Shown here in pieces: positions 1 through 5,004 of a DNA stretch of 7,984 nucleotides; the stretch's first letter is position 1, and the number at the start of each line of letters is the position of its first letter. The translations under genes were made by a program, and so were the position numbers. The stretch spans positions 1 through 7,984 of the forward strand of contig JAKZSO010000213.1 of assembly GCA_047517625.1 (NCBI GenBank), written 5' to 3'. The notes below the pieces were generated by a model that searched no databases, had not been told where the DNA came from, and worked only from the letters and a program-made list of their open reading frames with translations. The DNA is from JABHVE01 sp047517625 (lineage in GTDB: Bacteria; Pseudomonadota; Alphaproteobacteria; UBA2966; CAIVPW01).

Positions 1-803
1 GGCTCCTGGGGTTGGCCCCGGAAGGATTCCACCGTCGTGCGTTCGCCCCCCGGGCCAAACCGGCGCAAAGTTACATTGATGGTTTGGCTGCGTGAGGCAA
101 TTTCCGTGCTCAACGAGGCAAAGGCCACCAGGGCATCCTCGACCCCATAACGGCCAGCGATCGCGGCGATCTGAGTCCGATTCCCCGCCACCGCCTGGCC
201 CGCGCCAATCAACGCCACATCGGTCAAATCGCCGTTGGGGATGACCAGGGGTAGTAGCGTATCCCGGCCCCGCACCGAGCCCCAGGCCGCCCGCCAAGGG
301 TTGGGATCGTCCCACAACAATTCGGCCCCAGCGGCACTGAACACCGGCAACACCAGCAACGGCTTACTCGCGGTCTCGGCGAACGGGATGCCCTGGGTGT
401 GCAACATCGCCCGCACTGCTTCGCGCTGGAAGCTGATGGTCAGGCTAGCCAGGTACCGGGTGCTGGAGGTTCGCTCGTTGCCGACTTCGATCCCATAGAC
501 CAGGGCCGCGACGACGTTGCTCGCCGGCTCCCCGTGGCGGTCGTAAAAACTCCGCGGCGTCAGGCGCCGCAGCAGCCGGTGATAGGCCGACCGCATCCCC
601 GCCGCCAAGGCGATTTCCCGGGCGGTGTTGGCGTCATCGGCGGTCGCGTCCACCTCGACGTCCAAAACCACGAACACGTCCTGCTGGGCCACCACCGGGG
701 GGACGGAACAAACCACCAGCGCGAGTCCCGCGATCACCGCCCGGATCGTTGCATTGCGATTGGGATAAAGTATGGTCGGCTCTCTTTCCGCCCGCCTGGC
801 CAA
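1..803 (-). CDS. DUF2066 domain-containing secreted protein (C-terminus cut by window edge)
   Basis: The minus-strand frame is open from the left edge to a stop just upstream of a TTG codon at 803. Translated, it has a hydrophobic signal-like segment (AVIAGLALVVCSVPPVVA, then QQDVF), so export is predicted. After it come VEVDATADDANTAREIAL and AYHRLLRRLTPRSFY, which fit the start of the DUF2066 family, a proteobacterial family of unknown function often found beside purM/purN. The family assignment is from memory of its pattern. The start is uncertain. TTG at 803 is the outermost usable codon and keeps arginines before the hydrophobic core; GTG at 737 would leave the signal peptide with no positive charge; neither has a clear ribosome-binding site. 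The best site, AGAGAG at 780-785, precedes an ATA codon at 771-773. About 245 to 267 residues are visible and the end is missing. The gene is divergent from purN. Confidence 0.8.
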   Translation of the reverse strand, partial: MARRAEREPTILYPNRNATIRAVIAGLALVVCSVPPVVAQQDVFVVLDVEVDATADDANTAREIALAAGMRSAYHRLLRRLTPRSFYDRHGEPASNVVAALVYGIEVGNERTSSTRYLASLTISFQREAVRAMLHTQGIPFAETASKPLLVLPVFSAAGAELLWDDPNPWRAAWGSVRGRDTLLPLVIPNGDLTDVALIGAGQAVAGNRTQIAAIAGRYGVEDALVAFASLSTEIASRSQTINVTLRRFGPGGERTTVESFRGQPQE

Positions 804-883
804 ATTGCATGCGCCCGTAAAGCGCGGCCCGGCACATCAAACGCGGCCAGCGCCCATGAATCAAGGCAACCGTGTAGATCCGA
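804..883. other. Divergent DUF2066/purN intergenic gap
   Basis: This gap must hold the purN promoter and probably that of the DUF2066 gene. I see no convincing -35/-10 pair: TTGCAT at 805-810 has no partner at normal spacing. A tiny open frame, ATG at 856 to TGA at 889-891 (11 residues), overlaps the purN start by eight bases; it has no ribosome-binding site and no resemblance to a PurM C-terminus. If the DUF2066 start is really at 737 or 773, the gap is longer. Confidence 0.4.
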
Positions 884-1519
884 ATGGCTGACCTTGCTTT
901 GGCAGTTCTAATTTCCGGGCGGGGATCGAACCTTCAGGCTCTGATCTATGCCTGCGCCGACCCCGATTTTCCCGCCCACATCGTCCGGGTGATTTCGAAT
1001 GTTCCAGCGGCCAATGGCCTGGACCGCGCGGCGGAGGCCGGCATTGCCACCGCGGTTATCGATCACAAGGGGTTCGTGGATCGCGCAAGCTTCGATGCCG
1101 CGTTGGCCGCCGAGATTGCCCTGTCCCAGGCCGGCTTGGTGTGCCTGGCCGGGTTCATGCGGCTGTTAGGGGACGATTTTGTCGCCGCCCATGAAGATCG
1201 GCTTATCAACATCCACCCATCGCTATTGCCCGCGTTCAAAGGCCTGGACGTTCATCGACGGGTCATCGAGGCCGGGGAAAAAGTCAGCGGCTGCACGGTG
1301 CATTTTGTCCGCCCCGAAACCGACGCCGGGCCGATCATCGCCCAGTCCAGTGTCCCGTTGAAGGCGGAGGACACCCCTGGCACCCTCGCCGCCCGGGTGC
1401 TCGATGCCGAACACGTTTGCTATCCCGCCGCGGTGCGCTTAATCGCCGAAGGCCGGGTGATTGTTGACGGCGACCGGGTGTTGGTGGATGGCAATTCTGT
1501 GTTAGCCAACAATCTCTGA
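884..1519 (+). CDS. purN: Phosphoribosylglycinamide formyltransferase (GAR transformylase)
   Basis: PurN transfers a formyl group from 10-formyltetrahydrofolate to glycinamide ribonucleotide, the third step of de novo purine synthesis, in the cytoplasm. The 211-residue product has the normal family length. The N-terminal phosphate-binding loop SGRGSNLQAL is at residues 11-20. The folate-site and catalytic segment AGFMRLL is at 89-95 and INIHPSLLPAFKGL at 109-121. The catalytic Asn, His and Asp seen in the E. coli enzyme appear here as N109 (of NIHPS), H111 and D147 (ETDAGPII). ATG 884 is the first in-frame start after a stop at 875 and places the glycine loop at the usual distance. No convincing ribosome-binding site precedes it. 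The last 18 bases overlap the end of ndk on the other strand. purM, commonly directly upstream of purN, is absent here. Confidence 0.97.
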   Translation: MADLALAVLISGRGSNLQALIYACADPDFPAHIVRVISNVPAANGLDRAAEAGIATAVIDHKGFVDRASFDAALAAEIALSQAGLVCLAGFMRLLGDDFVAAHEDRLINIHPSLLPAFKGLDVHRRVIEAGEKVSGCTVHFVRPETDAGPIIAQSSVPLKAEDTPGTLAARVLDAEHVCYPAAVRLIAEGRVIVDGDRVLVDGNSVLANNL

Positions 1520-1924
1520 CTCATCGAAAAAGAAAGCGATTTCGCGGGCCGCCGACTCCGGCGAATCCGATCCGTGGGCGGAATTACGTTCCTTCGACTC
1601 GCCCAAAGCCTTGCGGATGGTACCGGGGGCGGCTTCCGCCGGATCCGTCGCGCCCATGACTTCGCGGTTTTTAGCGATGGCGGCCTCGCCTTCCAAGACC
1701 TGGACCACCACCGGGCCCGAAGTCATGAAATCACACAGGCTGGCGAAGAACGGCCGCTCCTTGTGTTCAGCGTAAAACGCCTCGGCTTGGTCACTGGTCA
1801 TGCGAATCCGTTTTTGCGCGACAACGGTCAAGCCGCCAGCCTCCAAAAAAGTCAGAATTTTTCCGGTGATATTGCGGGCGGTGGCATCGGGTTTGATGAT
1901 CGAAAAGGTCCGCTCGATGGCCAT
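1502..1924 (-). CDS. ndk: Nucleoside diphosphate kinase
   Basis: Ndk moves the terminal phosphate of ATP onto other nucleoside diphosphates through a phosphohistidine intermediate, balancing (d)NTP pools in the cytoplasm. The 140-residue protein has the usual bacterial length. Visible landmarks are ERTFSIIKPDA (residues 4-14, with the nucleotide-binding K11), Y51, NREVMGATDP (86-95), GTIR (101-104) and the active-site NSAHGSDS (114-121) with the phosphorylated H117. Residues 105-113 (KALGESKER) are somewhat unlike the commoner F/Y-A-x-S-I pattern there, but no catalytic residue is lost. The start has AGGA seven bases upstream (complement of 1932-1935). It is the last gene of the pepA-holC-ndk run, 43 bases after the holC stop. 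Its 3' end overlaps purN convergently, and no terminator is evident in the overlap. Confidence 0.97.
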   Translation of the reverse strand: MAIERTFSIIKPDATARNITGKILTFLEAGGLTVVAQKRIRMTSDQAEAFYAEHKERPFFASLCDFMTSGPVVVQVLEGEAAIAKNREVMGATDPAEAAPGTIRKALGESKERNSAHGSDSPESAAREIAFFFDESEIVG

Positions 1925-1967
1925 GAAAAATTCCTGATCTAAGATGAAATTGCGCGGGCGTGGGTGC

Positions 1968-2426
1968 TTAGTCCGCTTCCTTTTTCTGCCAGCCCGCGGT
2001 GTCGGATTGTTGCCAATAGGTGAGGTTGTGACCCTGCGATTTCAGTGATTTCCAACGTTCCCGCGCGGCGGCGAGAGCCGCGCCGTCGTTGCCATCAAAA
2101 ACATCAATAACACGTTCGAACCTACTGAAATCATTCGTTGAAACTCCATCGACCTGAACCAGAACCCCGGCCCGGTTCGGGTTTGAATCAGGATCCGTGG
2201 TGAGCAAAATAGGCTGATCCTCCGGGGCGCCATCCTGTGGCCCTCCGTGGGGCAAAAACGACTGGGGGTCATAGGTCCAAAGGGCAGCGTTCAGGGCCTC
2301 AACCCGTTCGTCGGACCCGGCTACGACCAGGGCCCGCAGGCCGTTTTCCAGGACCTTTTCCAGCAGCTTGGGCAGCGCTGCTTCCAAGCCGGAACGCTGG
2401 AGGTGGTAGAAGCTGATCGCGGTCAT
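1968..2426 (-). CDS. holC: DNA polymerase III subunit chi
   Basis: HolC (chi) is an accessory clamp-loader subunit; in E. coli it links the replicase to single-stranded DNA-binding protein. The 152-residue product begins MTAISFYHLQRSGLEAALPKLLEKVL and continues with the Rossmann-like strand RALVVAGSDERVEALNAALW and the loop TYDPQSFLPHG, the pattern of the chi family. This is followed by QPILLTT and then ERVIDVFDG and LTYWQQSDTAGWQKK at the C-terminal end. No psi (holD) is visible, as expected outside enteric bacteria. It lies 15 bases downstream of pepA and 43 bases upstream of ndk, so probably in one transcript. Its ribosome-binding GGGAG is eight bases from the ATG and lies inside a small inverted repeat (2429-2442), suggesting translation coupled to pepA. 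Confidence 0.95.
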   Translation of the reverse strand: MTAISFYHLQRSGLEAALPKLLEKVLENGLRALVVAGSDERVEALNAALWTYDPQSFLPHGGPQDGAPEDQPILLTTDPDSNPNRAGVLVQVDGVSTNDFSRFERVIDVFDGNDGAALAAARERWKSLKSQGHNLTYWQQSDTAGWQKKEAD

Positions 2427-2428
2427 TG

Positions 2429-2442
2429 GCCGGGCTCCCGGC
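2429..2442 (-). promoter_or_regulatory. Hairpin holding the holC ribosome-binding site at the pepA stop
   Basis: In the transcribed strand the pepA stop TAG is followed at once by CCGGGAGCCCGG and then, four bases later, by the holC ATG. GCCGGG and CCCGGC are perfect complementary arms of six bases around AG, which as RNA would fold with about five pairs and a four-base loop. The GGGAG that serves as the holC ribosome-binding site is in the 5' arm and loop. A ribosome finishing pepA at TAG would cover and open this structure. The repeat is seen directly; the coupling role is an inference. Confidence 0.5.
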
Positions 2443-3935
2443 TATTCGAAGTTCGTGGCCACCAGACGGTTGAGCAGGCGCACTCCAAAACCGGTGGCGC
2501 CACGAGGCACCGTGGGCTTGTCTTTGTAGCCCCAGGCCGTGCCGGCGATGTCGATGTGAGTCCACGGCACGTCATCGACAAAGCGTTTCAAGAACTGGGC
2601 CGCGGTGATGCTGCCCGCACCCTTGCCGCCGATGTTCTTCATGTCGGCGATGTCAGAATCGATCTGGCGATCATAATCAGGCCCCAACGGTAGCCGCCAC
2701 ACCGGCTCCCCCGATTCTTTGCCCGCCTTTGTCAGCTGCCAGGCCAAATCATCGTTGTTGGAAAAAATACCGGCATGGTGATAACCGAGCGACACAATCA
2801 CCGCGCCGGTCAAGGTCGCCAAATTGATCATGGCCCCGGGCTTAAATTTCTCCTTGGCGTACCACAGGCAATCGGCCAGCACCAAGCGGCCCTCGGCATC
2901 GGTATTCAACACCTCGATTGTCTGGCCGGACATGGAAGTCACCACATCGCCCGGGCGCTGGGCCTTGGCCGAGGGCATGTTTTCAACCAGGCCGACGACG
3001 CCCACCACGTTGGCCTTGGCTTTGCGGGCCGCGAGCGCGCGCATGGCCCCGATCACCGCCGCCGATCCGGCCATGTCGAATTTCATTTCCTCCATGCCCG
3101 ACGACGGCTTGATGGACAGGCCACCGGAATCAAACGTCACGCCTTTGCCGACCAAGGCCAGATCGGTCTTTTTCGAGCGCGGCTTGCCGTTCCATTGCAT
3201 GGTCACGACATAGGGCTCGTTGTCACTGCCTTGGGCCACCCCCAACAGCGCCCCCATGCCCAGCTTTTCCAAGCTGGTCTGGCCCAGCACCTCGACCTTT
3301 ACCCCCAACTTGTCGAGCCGCCTGGCGCGCCCGGCCAAGGCCTTTGGCGTCATGACATTGCCCGGCTCGACCACCAGGTCCCGGGCGAAATTGACGCTTT
3401 CCGCCACCGCCGCCATGGGCTTGAACGCCTTACGGGCCTCGGCCACGGGATCGGTGAGGATGGTCAGCGCAGTCACGCTGGGCTTGCGGTCGGCTTTTTC
3501 CTTGGTGCGATAGCGGCCAAACCGGTAGCCGCCCATGGTCGCCCCAGCGGCGATACGAGCGGCGGATTCGGCCACCGAAACATCGCAGCCCGGGATGTGA
3601 TCCACCGCGATCGCCAGGTCGGAGTCTCCGGTCGCCGATGCTTTTTTGACCGCGGCGCCGCCCAAGGCTTCAAAGCCCAGGCGATCTAATTCCGAGCCTT
3701 TGCCGATTCCCGCCAAAAAGATCCGGCCCAGCCGCAGGCCGGCCGGGGCAAGAATTTCAAGAAACTGGCCCTTTTCGCCGGTGAAACGAGTGGCGGCCTT
3801 GACTACCCTGCGCAGGGCACCATCGATGCGTCGATCCACCGCCTTGGTGGTATCGGTGAATTTCGATCCCCGCAAGGCGGTCAGAACCAAGGTGCCCTGC
3901 TTGGGCACCGCGATCTTGGCAAAGTTGGTTTTCAT
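2442..3935 (-). CDS. pepA: Leucyl aminopeptidase (M17 family)
   Basis: PepA is a two-metal cytoplasmic aminopeptidase that removes N-terminal residues from peptides; in E. coli it also binds DNA in Xer recombination and carAB control. The chosen start gives 497 residues, close to the family norm: a variable N-terminal domain to about residue 170, then the catalytic domain. Metal ligands are in order: K264 and D269 (VGKGVTFDSGG), D287 (MKFDMAGS), D346 and E348 of the signature NTDAEGRL (345-352). K276 and R350 match the catalytic Lys and Arg. The ATG at 3935 is preferred over one at 3977 because it has a strong GGGGGAG six bases upstream (complement of 3942-3948) and starts with the typical MKTNFAKIAV; the longer form would only add 14 residues without family character. 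It heads the pepA-holC-ndk run. Confidence 0.97.
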   Translation of the reverse strand: MKTNFAKIAVPKQGTLVLTALRGSKFTDTTKAVDRRIDGALRRVVKAATRFTGEKGQFLEILAPAGLRLGRIFLAGIGKGSELDRLGFEALGGAAVKKASATGDSDLAIAVDHIPGCDVSVAESAARIAAGATMGGYRFGRYRTKEKADRKPSVTALTILTDPVAEARKAFKPMAAVAESVNFARDLVVEPGNVMTPKALAGRARRLDKLGVKVEVLGQTSLEKLGMGALLGVAQGSDNEPYVVTMQWNGKPRSKKTDLALVGKGVTFDSGGLSIKPSSGMEEMKFDMAGSAAVIGAMRALAARKAKANVVGVVGLVENMPSAKAQRPGDVVTSMSGQTIEVLNTDAEGRLVLADCLWYAKEKFKPGAMINLATLTGAVIVSLGYHHAGIFSNNDDLAWQLTKAGKESGEPVWRLPLGPDYDRQIDSDIADMKNIGGKGAGSITAAQFLKRFVDDVPWTHIDIAGTAWGYKDKPTVPRGATGFGVRLLNRLVATNFE

Positions 3936-3954
3936 CGATTTCTCCCCCAATTTT

Positions 3955-3968
3955 GCGCCATTTGGCGC
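3955..3968 (-). repeat. Inverted repeat in the pepA 5' leader
   Basis: GCGCCA at 3955-3960 and TGGCGC at 3963-3968 are perfect complements separated by two bases, centred 26 bases upstream of the pepA ATG and just before its ribosome-binding site. There is no run of T after it on either strand, so it is not a normal terminator. It could be an mRNA hairpin in the leader or an operator half-site pair. GC-rich six-base arms can also arise by chance. Confidence 0.4.
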
Positions 3969-4006
3969 GGCCCCCACCCTCCCCTTTGAGCCCAGCGGCG
4001 GCCGGC

Positions 4007-4012
4007 ACTATA
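4007..4012 (-). promoter_or_regulatory. Possible pepA promoter -10 box (TATAGT)
   Basis: Read on the minus strand the sequence is GGGTATAGTGCC, five of six matches to TATAAT, about 72 bases upstream of the pepA ATG. It would give a leader of roughly 65 bases containing the 3955-3968 inverted repeat. No good -35 hexamer is present 16-18 bases further upstream, so confidence is low. It lies in the gap between the SDR gene stop (4053) and pepA, where a promoter is plausible. Confidence 0.3.
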
Positions 4013-4052
4013 CCCGAAAATCCGCTGTTCTGCGCGCCCCGCCGCCCGCTCC

Positions 4053-4931
4053 TCAGTCCGCTTCTCGCGCTATTTTGTCCCGCACGCCTTGGCCAAAAGT
4101 CCGGGGAACCACGCCCAGGGCCTTGGTCATTGGCCCCGGATCAAACGCCTTGTCCTCCGCCCCCCGGGCGAATTCCTCGGACGTAAATGGCAGGCGAATT
4201 CCCACCATTGCCAAAACTTTCGCGGCCGCGCCAAAGGCCCACACAGGGGCTGGGACGATGGTCGCCCGGCGCCCCAGGGCGGCGGCGCATTCCCGCACCA
4301 TGGCGGCGTAAGAGATCGCTTCGGGCCCGACGACATCAAGGGTCGCGGGCAATGTGCCGGGGGCGCTGGCGGCAACTGCAACCGCATCCGCGAAGTCGTC
4401 GGCAAACACCGGCTGGACCGTATGACGGCCGCCGCCGGGCAAAGGCAGCACGAGTGGCAGGGGCCTGGGCCAGCGCCGGATCACCGCCAAAATCCGCCCG
4501 ACGTTGCGATCCCCGGCGGTCCCGTAGATCATCGACGAGTGAAGCATCACCCCCAGACCGCCGGATTTCCGCCACCTTAGAAACGCCTCTTCTCCAGCAC
4601 GGACATCATCGGCGGCGGCATCGGTCAATTGGCTGTATATGCGCACCGAGCCGGTTAGCACGATGCCTGAACATGCGGCGGGAAGCGCCGCCAGCAGGTC
4701 CGCGGTGAACCGGGCGTGGGCCAGGCTGACGACCCGGTCGATGTCGGCCAACACCGCGGCCAGCTGCGCGGAATCTGTCAGATCCGCTGTCGCCGTTTCG
4801 GCCCGGGAATCCGGTTGCTCCCGGTGGCCGGGATCGCGTGACAGCGCAACCACATGGTGGCCCCTGTCGCACAAGCGGCTGACCACCAGCGCTCCACTTT
4901 TTCCGCTGGCGCCGAAAACGGCGATTCTCAT
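4053..4931 (-). CDS. Atypical SDR-family NAD(P)-binding protein (NDUFA9/NmrA-like), substrate unknown
   Basis: The 292-residue product opens with MRIAVFGASGKSG, a Rossmann nucleotide-binding loop of the GxxGxxG type (residues 7-13), followed by HHVVALSRDP, which ends the second strand and suggests an NADP-type pocket (R32). TADLTD (48-53) fits the conserved Asp that contacts adenine. VLTGSVRIYS (91-100) and HSSMIYGTAGDRNV (131-144) match the later strands of atypical and extended SDRs; Y136 could be the active-site tyrosine but the YxxxK lysine is missing. HTVQPVFADDFADAV (170-184) resembles the QPV-x-x-DD segment of the complex I NDUFA9-like group. A catalytic or purely binding role cannot be told from sequence. 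The ATG has GAGG seven bases upstream (complement of 4939-4942). It is divergent from lptF by 59 bases and points toward pepA, with a 117-base gap. Confidence 0.85.
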   Translation of the reverse strand: MRIAVFGASGKSGALVVSRLCDRGHHVVALSRDPGHREQPDSRAETATADLTDSAQLAAVLADIDRVVSLAHARFTADLLAALPAACSGIVLTGSVRIYSQLTDAAADDVRAGEEAFLRWRKSGGLGVMLHSSMIYGTAGDRNVGRILAVIRRWPRPLPLVLPLPGGGRHTVQPVFADDFADAVAVAASAPGTLPATLDVVGPEAISYAAMVRECAAALGRRATIVPAPVWAFGAAAKVLAMVGIRLPFTSEEFARGAEDKAFDPGPMTKALGVVPRTFGQGVRDKIAREAD

Positions 4932-4955
4932 GGGATTGCCTCGGCTTTGTGGGTT

Positions 4956-4995
4956 CCCATGGGGACGGAAGAGTCGGCTATACTGTCCCCATGGG
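4956..4995. repeat. Perfect 11-base inverted repeat around the lptF promoter and start codon
   Basis: CCCATGGGGAC at 4956-4966 is matched by its exact reverse complement GTCCCCATGGG at 4985-4995, with 18 bases between. Each arm contains the palindrome CCCATGGG, and the two palindromes are centred 32 bases apart, about three helical turns. The right arm includes the lptF ATG (4991-4993); the spacer holds the TATACT box. This is the layout of an operator that covers a promoter, or of an mRNA or DNA hairpin at the start codon. The repeat is directly seen; function is inferred. Confidence 0.6.
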
Positions 4996-5004
4996 CCGGG
5001 TCAC
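4977..5004 (-). promoter_or_regulatory. Possible SDR-gene promoter overlapping the lptF promoter
   Basis: On the minus strand GTGACC (complement of 4999-5004; four of six matches to TTGACA) is followed after 16 bases by TATAGC (complement of 4977-4982). This would start transcription near 4971, giving the SDR gene a leader of about 40 bases with its GAGG ribosome-binding site. It shares its TATA core with the opposite lptF box, so the two promoters would exclude each other. The boxes are weak and the call tentative. Confidence 0.25.
4979..4984 (+). promoter_or_regulatory. Candidate lptF promoter -10 box (TATACT), possible leaderless start
   Basis: TATACT matches five of six bases of TATAAT and ends six bases before the A of the lptF ATG at 4991, so transcription would begin at or very near the start codon. 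No ribosome-binding site lies at normal distance from this ATG (the purine-rich GGAAGAG at 4967-4973 is 17 bases away), which agrees with a leaderless message. A weak -35 candidate, TTCCCA at 4954-4959, would need a long 19-base spacer. Confidence 0.45.

Noticed and set aside
856..891. 11-codon open frame overlapping the purN start, considered as a leader peptide
   Set aside because: No ribosome-binding site and no recognisable sequence; such short frames are common by chance.
399..911. Plus-strand open frame of 170 residues upstream of purN, checked as a possible purM remnant
   Set aside because: No PurM motifs; its sequence is Arg/His/Pro-rich and it is antisense to the DUF2066 frame, which has a signal peptide and family motifs.
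1925..1967. holC-ndk gap checked for a terminator or promoter
   Set aside because: Only the ndk ribosome-binding site is clear; there is no stem followed by T-run and no good promoter boxes.
2775..3689. Long open frame (304 residues) on the plus strand opposite pepA
   Set aside because: It lies entirely antisense to a strong pepA with all metal ligands; its His/Gly/Arg-rich product has no family character and is what high GC produces opposite a real gene.
3936..3977. Upstream ATG at 3977 as the pepA start
   Set aside because: It adds 14 residues unlike the family, and the strong GGGGGAG sits correctly for the ATG at 3935.
4013..4052. GC-rich gap after the SDR gene, examined as a terminator
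   Set aside because: No adequate stem with a following T-run on the minus strand; an intrinsic terminator cannot be supported.
4187..4708. Plus-strand open frames opposite the SDR gene
   Set aside because: Low-complexity Arg/Pro/Ala-rich translations antisense to a gene with a clear Rossmann loop and ribosome-binding site.
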